DNA of 64,000 nucleotides from Thermomicrobiales bacterium. GTDB taxonomy: Bacteria; Chloroflexota; Chloroflexia; Thermomicrobiales; UBA6265. Positions 52,264 through 61,439 of the stretch are shown here, piece after piece. Position numbers and translations under genes: made by a program. Location: positions 124,001 through 188,000 of the forward strand of contig JAHBVL010000004.1 of the NCBI GenBank assembly GCA_019637585.1, read 5' to 3'. A model generated the notes under the pieces. That model searched no databases. It was not told the origin of the DNA and worked only from the letters and a program-made list of their open reading frames with translations. The number at the start of each line of letters is the position of its first letter. Position 1 is the stretch's first letter.

Positions 52264-52911
52264 TCAGGAGTTGACGTTGTCGACCGGCACCTCGACGAAC
52301 TCGACCCCGATCGTTTCCGCGCTGAGCTGCCCCCCGGTGGTTTCGGCCAGCCATTCGCGGAATGGATCGACCTCCTCTTCCGACAGGTGAAGCTCGAACC
52401 CAACCTTCTCCGCCCATGTGATGTCGGCGACATGAAAGGATGAGCCCCGCAGGGCGAAATCGAGTTTTCCCGCCAGATCGTGGGGAGATTCGACCAGGAG
52501 AATCGTCATTGGTTTCCGCTCGACGATGCCGGCACTGTTGACTGCGTCTGTCACCGCCTGACCGTACGCCCGGACCAGACCTCCAGCGCCTAGCAGCGTG
52601 CCGCCGAAATAGCGAGTGACCACGGCGACAACATCGGTCAGCTGCCTATGGTTGAGCGCGGAGAGCATGGGCTGTCCCGCGGTTCCCGAAGGTTCGCCGT
52701 CGTCGTTGGAGCGCTGCAGTTCGCCACGCGGGCCGATCACCCAGGCTGAACAGTTGTGCGACGCATCCCAATACTGCTTGCGCATCTGTCCGATAAACGC
52801 CTTGCCCTCCTCCTCTGAGGTGATGCGCGCCAGCGAGCAGATGAACCGTGACTTGCGAATCACGATTTCGTGCGACCCGTTGGCGGCGATGGTTCTGGTG
52901 CGCTCGGACAT
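52264..52911 (-). CDS. yigZ: IMPACT/YigZ family protein
   Basis: A 215-residue protein with the Impact N-terminal domain signature: KSRFICSLARITSEEEGKAF, CSAWVIG, SNDDGEPSGTAGQPML and VVAVVTRYFGGTLLGAGGLV. A C-terminal DUF1949-like domain follows. The cellular role of YigZ is not settled; eukaryotic IMPACT acts on translation control. It starts 2 nt after the MFS gene stop, so they are probably co-transcribed. Confidence 0.92.
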   Translation of the reverse strand: MSERTRTIAANGSHEIVIRKSRFICSLARITSEEEGKAFIGQMRKQYWDASHNCSAWVIGPRGELQRSNDDGEPSGTAGQPMLSALNHRQLTDVVAVVTRYFGGTLLGAGGLVRAYGQAVTDAVNSAGIVERKPMTILLVESPHDLAGKLDFALRGSSFHVADITWAEKVGFELHLSEEEVDPFREWLAETTGGQLSAETIGVEFVEVPVDNVNS

Positions 52912-52913
52912 GA

Positions 52914-54161
52914 TCAGACCGCTGGTTCGGCGAGGGGCGTACGATCCTGATCCGCATCGCGGTCGCCCGATGGTCCGCTCGATCCCTGCTTGGGCATCAC
53001 GTTCGCTTTTCGCTGGGCCAGGACGAAAACCGGCACCAGGCAGAGCGCCAGGACGATGGCGATCTCGAACGGCAGCGTGGCGCGGCGAGAGTAGATCACC
53101 CCGGCAACGATCGGCCCCATGGCAAAGGCCACGCCGCCAATCATCTCCAGCAGGGCGAACGATCGGGTTCGCAAGCGTTCCGGCGCCAGCTCGCCGAGTG
53201 CGGAGATCAGCATGGCCCAGACGGAGAAGAGTCCGCCTCTCAGGAAGAAAGCGAAGCAGAGCAACGGAAGGAATGCCGTTTCCCGCATGATCAGAAAGAC
53301 GATCGACATCAAACCGACGGGAATTGCGGCTGTCACAAAGGGAATACCCTGCAATCGCCTGTTCCGGGCCACCACCAAACCGAAAACAGCAGATCCGACC
53401 GCCGGCAGCGCCCCGAGTGCCGTGACTTCAGATGGCGAGAATCCGCGGATGTCCTTGAGGAATGTGGGGATGAACGCGACGCCGAACGAGAGCGAGAAGA
53501 TGGTGATCAGGAGCAGCGTACCCACCAACCGAAATCCCGGTTCGCGAGCAGCGGCCCGGTAGGTGGCCGGGGCGACCGACGCCTCGACCGGGAGCGTCGT
53601 GGGGTTGGTGATCCCGAGCAGGAAGATGACCGCAATCGCCGAAGCGATTGCTGCCAGCACAAAGGCCGCCCGCATACCGAAGAGGGCGACCGCGCCCGCT
53701 CCGATCAAGGGGGAGATGGCCAGCGCGATCGAAGGGCCGACGTTGAACACGAGGGCGAACGCTCGCATGCGCTGATCGCCCGCTTCGGCGGTCACGATCG
53801 TCTGAATGAGCGGGAAAACCATCTCTCCAACGGCGAATGCGACGATCACCAGCAGGAGTTGGGCCCAGTGCGAGGAGAATGCCGCTCCGAGAAACCCCAG
53901 CAGCGCCACGATTCTGGCGGTGACGATGACTCGCCGGTAGCCGAATCGGTCGGCAATCGACGCCGCCGGCGCCAGCACGAAGATACGAAGGAATCCGCCG
54001 ATCCCGAGCATGATTCCGACGATCGCGATCGGCGCTCCCAGATGCTCGATCCAGAGCGGCCATACACTGGTGTAGGCGCCATACGTCGCCTCCAGAAAGA
54101 AGAGACCCCAGAATGCGGGCACGATGGCAGCAGGTAAATCGAGACGCGGGCGCACGGTCAC
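52914..54161 (-). CDS. MFS transporter (12 TM)
   Basis: A 415-residue permease with 12 hydrophobic segments and a loop 2-3 motif ASIADRFGYRRVIV. It has a central cytoplasmic loop with a Val/Pro-rich start and a polar Gly/Ser/Asp-rich C-terminal tail. GTG start at 54161. Upstream partner of yigZ. The substrate is unknown. Confidence 0.87.
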   Translation of the reverse strand: MTVRPRLDLPAAIVPAFWGLFFLEATYGAYTSVWPLWIEHLGAPIAIVGIMLGIGGFLRIFVLAPAASIADRFGYRRVIVTARIVALLGFLGAAFSSHWAQLLLVIVAFAVGEMVFPLIQTIVTAEAGDQRMRAFALVFNVGPSIALAISPLIGAGAVALFGMRAAFVLAAIASAIAVIFLLGITNPTTLPVEASVAPATYRAAAREPGFRLVGTLLLITIFSLSFGVAFIPTFLKDIRGFSPSEVTALGALPAVGSAVFGLVVARNRRLQGIPFVTAAIPVGLMSIVFLIMRETAFLPLLCFAFFLRGGLFSVWAMLISALGELAPERLRTRSFALLEMIGGVAFAMGPIVAGVIYSRRATLPFEIAIVLALCLVPVFVLAQRKANVMPKQGSSGPSGDRDADQDRTPLAEPAV

Positions 54162-54281
54162 TCCAGGAAATCAATCTCATACGGCGTGAGTCTACGGCAT
54201 CCAACCGATCGAATGACCGTACCCGCCGCGCGGGGTCATCACCCTGTACGATTGAGCCGGTGTCTGTTGAGCGACCGTGAG

Positions 54282-55139
54282 ATGTACATGATCGAGATCA
54301 TCTATCGAATCGATCCGAATGACCGTGATGTGGGCCGCGCTCCCCGGACTGCGCAGGAGGCGCGCCACCTCCTGGAAGAGGGGAATCGTGGCTTTTCGCA
54401 GCTTCTCGATCCCTCACTCGGTGAAGACGGCGTTTCCCGGCGGATCATCCGCGTCACCGCCGCCGATCTGGGCATGACCGACCAGGGATCGGTGCTGCAG
54501 CACCACCCCTTCGCCCTGGTCATCGGGTGCGCTGACGCCCGGGTGCCGATCGAGCTGATCTTCGGGCAGGGGGTCAACGATCTGTTCGTGCTGCGCGTCG
54601 CGGGGAATGTCCTTGGCGAGGAGATTCTGGGGAGCATCGACTATGCCTTCCAGTTCCTCTCCTCTCTTCGCCTGGTCGTGGTGCTCGGTCACACCATGTG
54701 CGGCGCTGTCACCGCTGCGGCGGGTGCTTTTCTCGACCCGGCCAAGTACCTGGGGCTTTCCGCCGACCACGAGCTCCGCTCGATCGTCAACCAGCTCTTT
54801 CCTGCAGTCCGTCTCAGTCACGAATCGATGATTCGCACCTGGGGAAGCGACGCAGTGCGGCACGAGGGGTTTCTGCCCGGGCTCATCGAAACCTCGGCGG
54901 TGGTCAACGCGGCATTGATGGCCGCATCGTTGCGCAGCGACCTCGCGGCGAAGGGGCTGACCGGCGTCGAAACGGTTTTCAGCGTCTACAACATCGGCGC
55001 GTTGAGTGTTGGTGTTCCACGCGCGGGCGACGAAGGCCAGTTCCAGCTGCTCGATCCGCCGGCCGATTCCGATGGCTTCGAGAAGCTCAGCCTCGATGTT
55101 GCCGCCGGCCCGGCCGTCACGGCGATGATGCAGCAGTAA
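54282..55139 (+). CDS. Beta-class carbonic anhydrase
   Basis: A 285-residue zinc enzyme for CO2/bicarbonate interconversion. Zinc ligand and dyad motifs are VIGCADARVPIEL (Cys, Asp-Arg) and VVVLGHTMCGAVTAA (His-x2-Cys). It is longer than the usual ~210 residues because of a ~55-residue N-terminal region and an extended helical insert (SADHELRSIVNQLF). The start is taken at ATG 54282; ATG 54288 and an upstream 54186 are alternatives. Confidence 0.9.
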   Translation: MYMIEIIYRIDPNDRDVGRAPRTAQEARHLLEEGNRGFSQLLDPSLGEDGVSRRIIRVTAADLGMTDQGSVLQHHPFALVIGCADARVPIELIFGQGVNDLFVLRVAGNVLGEEILGSIDYAFQFLSSLRLVVVLGHTMCGAVTAAAGAFLDPAKYLGLSADHELRSIVNQLFPAVRLSHESMIRTWGSDAVRHEGFLPGLIETSAVVNAALMAASLRSDLAAKGLTGVETVFSVYNIGALSVGVPRAGDEGQFQLLDPPADSDGFEKLSLDVAAGPAVTAMMQQ

Positions 55140-55305
55140 CGTTGCTTCTCCAGGTGCCTGCTGCCTGAAGAGAGTGCTCTCGTCCCAGCCTTACCTCCAG
55201 CCAGCAAGTCATCGGTTGCTGAGGTTTTCTCGAATTTGAGACATCCTGGCGCATACGTCATCAACGATGGCATGCAGATTGCATAGACTTAGAACGGTGT
55301 ACTGA

Positions 55306-55326
55306 CTGGAAGAACACCACTTCCAG
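55306..55326. promoter_or_regulatory. Dyad in the 5' leader of the ferritin-like gene
   Basis: CTGGAAG (55306-55312) and its exact complement CTTCCAG (55320-55326), with a 7-nt centre, lie 25-45 nt before the ATG. Possible operator or mRNA hairpin. Confidence 0.35.
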
Positions 55327-55350
55327 ACGTGGCGAGAAAGGACTCAGATC

Positions 55351-55785
55351 ATGGCAAAGACAACATCGATGAAGGAGCTGATTGCGGGACTCAATGACGA
55401 TCTGTCGGGCGAGTACAACGCGATCATCAGTTATCTGCAGTATTCGGCGAAGGTGAGCGGGCCGTACCGCCCTCAGCTGGTCCAGTTTCTCCAGCAGGAG
55501 ATTCCGGATGAGCAGATGCACGCCCAGTATCTGGCGGACAAGATCGTGTCCCTCGGCGGTGAGCCGACCGTCACCCCGCGACCTGTCCAGACATCCGACG
55601 ATACCCGGCAGATGCTCGAGTACATCTATCAGGCCGAAGCTGAGACTGTGGAGAACTACCGGAAGCGGATCGATATGGCCGACGAGCTCGGCGAGGTTGG
55701 TCTCAAAGTCCAGCTCGAAGACATGCTGAACGATGAAACCACCCACCGCGACGAGGTGAAGAAAATCCTCGACGGCTGGGCATAA
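55351..55785 (+). CDS. Ferritin-like (bacterioferritin-type) diiron protein
   Basis: A 144-residue four-helix-bundle protein. Metal-site residues in the expected order: LSGEYNAIISYLQY (Glu), EIPDEQMHAQYLADKI (Glu/Asp and His), QAEAETVENYRKRI (Glu) and NDETTHRDEVKKIL (Glu, His). It is shorter than classical bacterioferritin and lacks an obvious haem Met. Role in iron storage or peroxide handling inferred. Good AAAGGA before the ATG. Confidence 0.85.
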   Translation: MAKTTSMKELIAGLNDDLSGEYNAIISYLQYSAKVSGPYRPQLVQFLQQEIPDEQMHAQYLADKIVSLGGEPTVTPRPVQTSDDTRQMLEYIYQAEAETVENYRKRIDMADELGEVGLKVQLEDMLNDETTHRDEVKKILDGWA

Positions 55786-55812
55786 GACTCGCTCCTGGCG
55801 GTCTGGTCGTTC

Positions 55813-56364
55813 CTAGCGGCCACCGCCGCCAAAGACTCTCGCGACAGGTACGGAGAACCCGGGCAGTACCTCGGGATCATCGAGTTCGTCGTGATCGAAA
55901 AGCACGCGAGGTGGATGCCCGGTGCTGTGGATGACGATTTGGCGTTCGGGCGGATAGAGAATCCACACCGATCTGACCCCGGACTGTAGATAAATGGCGA
56001 GTTTGCGCTCAATCTCTCCGGGCGAGTTGCCCGGAGAGACGATCTCAACAGCAAGATCGGGCGCGAGGTCGAGAAATCTGGAAAGGTCGCCGGGTAGGCG
56101 GTGGGCCGCAACAAGCGAGAGATCCGGGGCCAGGACTGTGTCCGGATCGCGACTGAGAACGTACCCTATCTCACCGAAAGCCTGACCAATGCCGGACTCT
56201 TCTGCGTATGCGTCGAGAATGCCTCCGAGCCTGATCTGGACTTTCCCGTGCTCGGCGGCTGGAGGAACCATGCGCTTGAGCTCTCCCTCGATCAGCTCCG
56301 ATGGCTCGATCTTTTCGCCGAGCTCCCAGAGGTCACGGGCAGTTGTAAGGTAAGTGGCAACCAT
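55813..56364 (-). CDS. Uma2 family (restriction-endonuclease fold) protein, second copy
   Basis: A 183-residue paralog of the protein at 9.6 kb: ELIEGELKRMVPPAAEHGK, VLAPDLSLVAAHR (Asp), LAVEIVSPGNSPGEIERK (Glu, Lys) and VWILYPPERQIVIH. The active-site residues are intact. It starts at ATG 56364 with GAGGAG upstream; the frame is open to 56427 but those residues look spurious. Its stop faces the ferritin-like gene stop. Confidence 0.86.
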   Translation of the reverse strand: MVATYLTTARDLWELGEKIEPSELIEGELKRMVPPAAEHGKVQIRLGGILDAYAEESGIGQAFGEIGYVLSRDPDTVLAPDLSLVAAHRLPGDLSRFLDLAPDLAVEIVSPGNSPGEIERKLAIYLQSGVRSVWILYPPERQIVIHSTGHPPRVLFDHDELDDPEVLPGFSVPVARVFGGGGR

Positions 56365-56432
56365 GAAGCTGCGCTCCTCGGCCGGTGCGGCACTCACAAA
56401 CCCTTCAGCCGCCTCCAACAGCCACAATCATA

Positions 56433-56465
56433 AGCCCGAGGGATGCACTACGCATCCCTCGGGCT
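56433..56465 (-). terminator. Terminator after the MMPL gene
   Basis: A perfect 14-bp stem, AGCCCGAGGGATGC (56433-56446) with GCATCCCTCGGGCT (56452-56465), loop ACTAC. It lies 40 nt past the MMPL gene stop on the minus strand. Confidence 0.7.
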
Positions 56466-56505
56466 GATTCTCGGGCGCGCTCGGGTCGCGCAACCGCAGA
56501 TGGTC

Positions 56506-58692
56506 TCAATCTCCGGTACCAGACGGAACGGGTTCGACGTGCGCGAAGCCCAATCGGTCGACCAGCGCTTTCACTGGTCGAGGCGCCCACCAGTTCAGGT
56601 CGCCCATCAGGCGCATGGTGGCCGGAACGAGGAGCGCCCGCACGATCGTGGCATCGATGAGCACTGCCAGAGCCAGACCGAAGCCCATGCTCTTGATGAT
56701 CGTGATGTCGGCCAGCATGAATGCGCCGAACGCGACGATCATGATCGCGGCTGCGCCGGTGATGACCTTCGCCGTTTTCTCCAGTCCGAAAGCGACCGAC
56801 GCCGTGTTGTCGCCGGTTCGCTGGTACTCCTCCTGAATCCGGCTCAGCATCAGCACCTCGTAGTCCATGCTCAGCCCGAAGAGGATGCAGAACATCAGGA
56901 TTGGCGTGGTGGAGATGATGTCTCCGGTGGAGGTGAAGCCGAGCAGCGTTTCGAGACGGCCATCCTGGAACACCAGCACCAGCGCGCCCAACGACGCCGA
57001 GATGGAGAGCAGCGTCATGAAAATCGCCTTGATCGGCAGGAAAACCGAGCCGAAGGTGAGCAACAGGATCAGGTAGGACCCGATGACGACGAAGAGAAAC
57101 GCGGGCACAACGCCATCCCGGATGCCGTCCAGCGTATCGACGCTCATTGCCGCACTGCCGCCCACCTTCACCGACGCGCCACGCACCTCGATCGACCGCA
57201 GGTCGCGCACAAGCTCCTGGCGGACAGTTGTGTCTGCCGACTCCGCGACGATTTCCACGATCGTTTTGTTGCCGCGAACCAGCGAGTCCTGTTGATCGGG
57301 ATTCGACAGCACGCTTTCCACATGAACCACACCCGGCAGCGCCTGAGCTCTTTCGACGAACGCGGCCACTTCGGCCAACCCGGCATCGGAGGTGACTTCC
57401 GGCGCGTCGACGGTCAGAATGACGGGAATGGGATCGCTTTCTCCCGCGGGAAAGTCGGATTGCACGCGTTCCCACGCGATCCGAGCTGGCACATCAGCGG
57501 GCAGCTCTGTCGGCCCTCCGGGGCTGAGATCGAGTCTGAGAAATGGCAACCCCGCCACCACGAGAGCCACCAGTACCGGCGCCAGCACGGCCACCGGCCG
57601 GCGCATCACCGCTGTGGCCACGCCATGCCAGAAGCTGCCTTCGCCATCGCCCCGCAAACGGGACGGAATCGGAACAGCGAATCTGTTGACTCTCGAACCC
57701 AGCAGCGCCAGCATGGCCGGCAGGAAGGTCAGTCCATAGAAGAGCGCCGCGGCGACCACCAGCATCCCGGCCAGACCCATCGATCGCAGCGCCGGCATCG
57801 GGAAGAACCAGGTGGCGGCCAATCCGAAGATCACAGTGACGCCGGAAAAGAGAATCGCTCGACCGACTGTCGCCAGGGTGTTGGGAAGCGCCCGGTCGCC
57901 AGAACCTTTGGCCAGCTCCTCACGGTACCGGGCAACGAGGAAGAGGGAGTAGTCGATACCCAGGGCCAGTCCCAGCAAGGAGATGATGTTGACGGCGAAA
58001 ACCGACTGATCGGTGAATGCGGAAAGCGCCAAAATCGCCGCAATCGAGCTGACCATGGCCAGTCCGCCGACGATCAGTGGCAGACCTGCGGCCACCACAC
58101 TGCCGAAGATCAGCACCATGATCAACAATGTCAGCGGCACCGCCACCGATTCGGCGCGCAGGATCCCCGCTTCCACTTCATGGCTGATGGCCTCGCCAAT
58201 GGCGCCGTTTCCCGTAATCGAAACGGCAAGGTTGTGGCGCGCCGCGCTTTCCTCGACCTCCGCCCGAAGGCGGGGCAGCACCTCTTCGACCCCTTCCTGA
58301 TCGACATTCAGCACGGCGATCGCCATAGCGCTTTGCCCATCGAAGGAGAGAAGCGCGTCTCCGCCTCCGGACCAGGGGGTGATCACCTGTGCGACATCCG
58401 GGTCAGATGACAATGGCGCGACGGCATCGGTGACCGCAGCCCGGTTGGCGGGAGTGTCGATCGGTCCATCGGCATCGAAGACAAAGACCAGTGATTCGGC
58501 GCCCCGCCCGAATTCATCGAGCAGCATCTGCTCGACCTGCGACGACTCGGCGTTCTTGTCGACGAAGCCGCCCGAGATGAGATTCGGCGACGCCGTGGCC
58601 ATCAACAGCATGGCCACGAGCAGACCGAGCCCGGAAAGCGTCAGCACGAGCTTTGGTCGGTGCTGAATGAATGTTCCCCATCGGTTCAACAT
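56506..58692 (-). CDS. MMPL family transporter (RND superfamily)
   Basis: A 728-residue exporter with two homologous halves: TM1, a large extracytoplasmic loop (about 40-160), five TM helices including GLALGIDYSLFLVARYREEL, then TM7, a second loop and FGLSMDYEVLMLSRIQEEY. The paired G-x-x-x-D-Y motifs are the proton-relay signature of MMPL/RND proteins. Likely exports lipids or hydrophobic compounds. It follows a TetR regulator gene by 76 nt on the same strand, so it is probably TetR-controlled. Confidence 0.92.
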   Translation of the reverse strand: MLNRWGTFIQHRPKLVLTLSGLGLLVAMLLMATASPNLISGGFVDKNAESSQVEQMLLDEFGRGAESLVFVFDADGPIDTPANRAAVTDAVAPLSSDPDVAQVITPWSGGGDALLSFDGQSAMAIAVLNVDQEGVEEVLPRLRAEVEESAARHNLAVSITGNGAIGEAISHEVEAGILRAESVAVPLTLLIMVLIFGSVVAAGLPLIVGGLAMVSSIAAILALSAFTDQSVFAVNIISLLGLALGIDYSLFLVARYREELAKGSGDRALPNTLATVGRAILFSGVTVIFGLAATWFFPMPALRSMGLAGMLVVAAALFYGLTFLPAMLALLGSRVNRFAVPIPSRLRGDGEGSFWHGVATAVMRRPVAVLAPVLVALVVAGLPFLRLDLSPGGPTELPADVPARIAWERVQSDFPAGESDPIPVILTVDAPEVTSDAGLAEVAAFVERAQALPGVVHVESVLSNPDQQDSLVRGNKTIVEIVAESADTTVRQELVRDLRSIEVRGASVKVGGSAAMSVDTLDGIRDGVVPAFLFVVIGSYLILLLTFGSVFLPIKAIFMTLLSISASLGALVLVFQDGRLETLLGFTSTGDIISTTPILMFCILFGLSMDYEVLMLSRIQEEYQRTGDNTASVAFGLEKTAKVITGAAAIMIVAFGAFMLADITIIKSMGFGLALAVLIDATIVRALLVPATMRLMGDLNWWAPRPVKALVDRLGFAHVEPVPSGTGD

Positions 58693-58768
58693 GGCAAGGG
58701 TCCCCCTGACCTCCCGGCTGCGCCGGAGATTTGGATACGAAAACGAGTTGTGGATCGAGTGTCAGCGC

Positions 58769-59413
58769 CTAGCGGCGGCGCATGCCGATATCTATCAGTT
58801 CCATATGCGCCTCGAAAAGCTGATCGGGCGGAATCTGGCCAGGTACCTCACAGTCGGGTTCTGATCCGCCGAACGCCCCCGAGAGTTCGAGCATGACGAA
58901 TCCATGAACCGACGCCCAGGCAGTGAGCGCCAGCATCTCGACGGGCATCTCCACGATGTCGCCAGAATCGATTCCGCTCTGCACCGTGGCCAGGAGCGCG
59001 TCGTAGCCTTCGCTGTTCTTCTCCATTTGTTCCGACAGCGTGCTGAACGCATTGCCGCTGCCGAAGACGAGTAGAAAGAGCTCCCGGTTGTCGAGGGCGT
59101 ACCGCCGATAGGCGCGACCAAGCGCTTTCTTGGCGTCCATGGGCGGAGTCGCTGGAGAAAGAGCGGCCAGATCCCGGTGCATCTGCCCGGCCAGACCATC
59201 GGCGCCCTCGAAATACAAGGCTTTGGCGATTGCTTCCTTCGATGTAAAGTATTCGTAGAGAGCCGCGGGCGAATAGCCGAGAGTGCGGGCGATGGCGCGC
59301 AATGAGAGATTGGCCACTCCCTCTTGCTCGATCATCTCGCGGGCCGCACGCAGAATGTCCTCTCGCATCTCCTGCCGTGCTGCCGCTCGCCGCTGCGTCG
59401 CTCCTCGTCCCAC
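58769..59413 (-). CDS. TetR family regulator
   Basis: A 214-residue repressor. N-terminal HTH: ILRAAREMIEQEGVANLSLR with AIARTLGYSPAALYEYFTSK, then a C-terminal ligand domain of the TetR_C type. GTG start with a strong AAGGAGGAACC. The gene precedes the MMPL exporter; two GAACAnnGTTC dyads upstream are good operator candidates. Confidence 0.9.
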   Translation of the reverse strand: MGRGATQRRAAARQEMREDILRAAREMIEQEGVANLSLRAIARTLGYSPAALYEYFTSKEAIAKALYFEGADGLAGQMHRDLAALSPATPPMDAKKALGRAYRRYALDNRELFLLVFGSGNAFSTLSEQMEKNSEGYDALLATVQSGIDSGDIVEMPVEMLALTAWASVHGFVMLELSGAFGGSEPDCEVPGQIPPDQLFEAHMELIDIGMRRR

Positions 59414-59430
59414 GGTTCCTCCTTCGAATA

Positions 59431-59513
59431 CCGAACATCGTTCGGAATAACAACCAATGTCAGGTTACATCCGGAGAAAACGAATGTCAATAGGTGTTCT
59501 GAACACTGTTCGG
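59431..59513. promoter_or_regulatory. Two candidate TetR operators
   Basis: CCGAACATCGTTCGG (59431-59445) is a perfect dyad. CTGAACACTGTTCGG (59499-59513) is a near-copy with one mismatch. They share GAACAnnGTTC and are 68 bp apart centre to centre, directly upstream of the TetR GTG. Confidence 0.6.
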
Positions 59514-59605
59514 CGGACTCGCAAAGGATGTCTATCTGTGATCCATTCTTGAACAACCAGCTGGCATTGCAGTGGTTTCGCTCCACGTTTCGATTTCGGA
59601 TTGTG

Positions 59606-59622
59606 CCACATACGGTATGTGG
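59606..59622. promoter_or_regulatory. Candidate VapB operator
   Basis: CCACATACGGTATGTGG is a perfect 17-bp palindrome 43 nt before the vapB start. RHH antitoxins commonly bind such sites to autorepress. Confidence 0.6.
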
Positions 59623-59664
59623 TAACCTCAACGTCTGCATGTTCGAATGCAAGAGTGAGTTGTG

Positions 59665-59889
59665 ATGAAAAAGACAACGATCTATGTTCCGGACGAACTC
59701 GCTATCCAGGTGACTTCGGCGGCCAAACAACGGGGCAAATCCGAGGCTTCAGTCATTCGCGAGGCCATCGCGTCATACGTAACGACGGTAGAACGCCCAA
59801 TGCCGAAGAGTATTGGTATCGTGGCTGTGGAAGGCGTGTCGGGAGAGGACACGGAAGAGTGGCTCCTGGCAAACTGGCATCCTGAGTGA
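59665..59889 (+). CDS. vapB: Ribbon-helix-helix antitoxin, VapB-like
   Basis: A 74-residue CopG/RHH protein: KKTTIYVPDELAIQVTSAA with KSEASVIREAIASYVT, and an acidic C-terminal tail (GEDTEEWLLANW). ATG 59665 is chosen; a GTG directly before it is in frame. Its stop overlaps the toxin GTG (GTGA), a translational coupling typical of these pairs. A perfect palindrome upstream is a likely autoregulatory site. Confidence 0.85.
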   Translation: MKKTTIYVPDELAIQVTSAAKQRGKSEASVIREAIASYVTTVERPMPKSIGIVAVEGVSGEDTEEWLLANWHPE

Positions 59890-60284
59890 TCACACTCGAT
59901 ACGTCCGCGATCGTCGCTCTTCTGAACCGCAGGGCACCTGAGCACCAGACGCTTGTGTCTTCGTTGAACGCTGACTTGGGCCCGTTTTTCGTGCCCGCGC
60001 AGATCATGGCGGAAATCGCGTATGTCGTGGACCAGCGGCTCGGTGAGCAAGCACTCACAGGCTTTCTGAAAGACATTGAGACGTCAGTCTATCAACTCGA
60101 CTGTGGCACGGGAGACCTCGGGCGAATTCGAGAGCTCGTCGAACGATACTCAGACATGCCGCTCGGCTTCGCAGATGCAGCGGTCGTGGCCTGTGCCGAA
60201 CGGCATGGCGGCAATGTGCTGACCCTCGACCACCGGCATTTCGGCGTGGTGGCCGGAGGCACGGCGATCACCATCTATCCGTGA
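59886..60284 (+). CDS. vapC: PIN-domain toxin, VapC family
   Basis: A 132-residue PIN RNase with metal-binding acidic residues in ITLDTSAIVALLN (Asp), AQIMAEIAYVVDQ (Glu), PLGFADAAVVACAER (Asp) and VLTLDHRHFG (Asp). It differs clearly from the other VapC at 39.7 kb, so the pairs are not recent duplicates. Complete, coupled to vapB. Confidence 0.88.
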   Translation: MITLDTSAIVALLNRRAPEHQTLVSSLNADLGPFFVPAQIMAEIAYVVDQRLGEQALTGFLKDIETSVYQLDCGTGDLGRIRELVERYSDMPLGFADAAVVACAERHGGNVLTLDHRHFGVVAGGTAITIYP

Positions 60285-60422
60285 TTCTTCAGCGCTCGCC
60301 GGAGCCACCTGGTGTTGACGCTCTTTTCGGTGGCTGACTGCCCAGTTTCCGGCCGAACCCACCATACGAATCCTTCTGGTACGCTGCGCTGGCTTTGATC
60401 CGTGGCGTGACAGGAGCCCCAC

Positions 60423-61433
60423 ATGACCCCCACTGATTTCGAACGTGTACACCAGGAGGCGATCGTCATCGATGCCACCTGTCCCCTCATGCGGCGATTC
60501 GATTTCATCCACTGGTGGATCGAAGGAGGCACAACAGCCGCTGCGCCATCAGTGGGTGGTGATCTCGATGCCGGCGCCAGTCTGAAGTATCTCGGCAAGT
60601 GGTTGGAGTTGATCGCCCGGAACCCAAGCTACACATTGATCGAGCGGGTCTCGGACATCGAGCGGGCCAAAGCTGAGGGTAAATTCGGCATCATCTTTCA
60701 CTTCCAGGGCACGACGCCGGTCGAGGACAACATCGACTTGGTCAATGCCTGGAAGAAGATGGGCGTCGGCATGATCCAGCTCTCGTACAACGTCAAGAAC
60801 CGGGTTGGCGATGGTTGCGAGGAGCGCACCGATGCCGGGTTGAGTCGTTTCGGTCTCCGCCTCATCGAGCGGATGAACGAGCAACGGGTGATCGTCGACT
60901 GCTCTCACACCGGGTACCGGACGACGATGGAAGCCATCGAAGCCTCCTCCCGGCCGGCGGTCTTCTCCCACGCCGGAGCCAAGGGCGTGCACAAGAGCAT
61001 GCGCAACATCCAGGACGACCAGATCAAAGCCGTCGCCGCGACAGGGGGGCTGGTGGGAGCGGTTGGATACCCGGCATTCGTCAGTCCTGATCCCCGGCCA
61101 ACACTCGATCAGTTCATCGATCACATTGCCTACATGTCCGATCTGGTTGGAACGGATCATGTCGGGCTCGGGATCGACTACTTCGACGGTCAGGTGCCGG
61201 TGGCAGAACCAGGTTACATGGAGAAGTATTACGAGTCGCTGGTGTCGTCGGGAACCTGGAGTCCGGAGAACTATCCTCCCCCGCCCTACTACTACCCGGA
61301 AGGGATCGAAACGCCGCAGGGTTTTCTCAATCTGACGAAGCGGCTGCTCGAGCGTGGCTTCAGCGAGGAGGACACGAAGAAGATCATGGGCGGCAACTGG
61401 GTTCGCGTATTTCGCGAGGTTTGGGGCGAGTAG
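60423..61433 (+). CDS. M19-family (membrane dipeptidase-like) hydrolase with altered metal site
   Basis: A 336-residue TIM-barrel protein of the renal dipeptidase superfamily: VDCSHTGYRTTMEAI and AVFSHAGAKG keep the two barrel His, and VGLGIDYFDG keeps the late Asp. The classical H-x-D after beta-1 is replaced by VIDATCP and the bridging Glu position reads IFHFQG, with Gln. A similar variant group occurs in other bacteria (from memory of the family). Substrate likely a dipeptide or amide, unproven. Same strand as the next two genes. Confidence 0.85.
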   Translation: MTPTDFERVHQEAIVIDATCPLMRRFDFIHWWIEGGTTAAAPSVGGDLDAGASLKYLGKWLELIARNPSYTLIERVSDIERAKAEGKFGIIFHFQGTTPVEDNIDLVNAWKKMGVGMIQLSYNVKNRVGDGCEERTDAGLSRFGLRLIERMNEQRVIVDCSHTGYRTTMEAIEASSRPAVFSHAGAKGVHKSMRNIQDDQIKAVAATGGLVGAVGYPAFVSPDPRPTLDQFIDHIAYMSDLVGTDHVGLGIDYFDGQVPVAEPGYMEKYYESLVSSGTWSPENYPPPPYYYPEGIETPQGFLNLTKRLLERGFSEEDTKKIMGGNWVRVFREVWGE

Positions 61434-61439
61434 TCAACC

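Noticed and set aside
56443-58410. Long 655-residue plus-strand ORF
   Set aside because: Arg/His/Asp/Gln-rich shadow of the MMPL transporter, which has clear family motifs on the minus strand.
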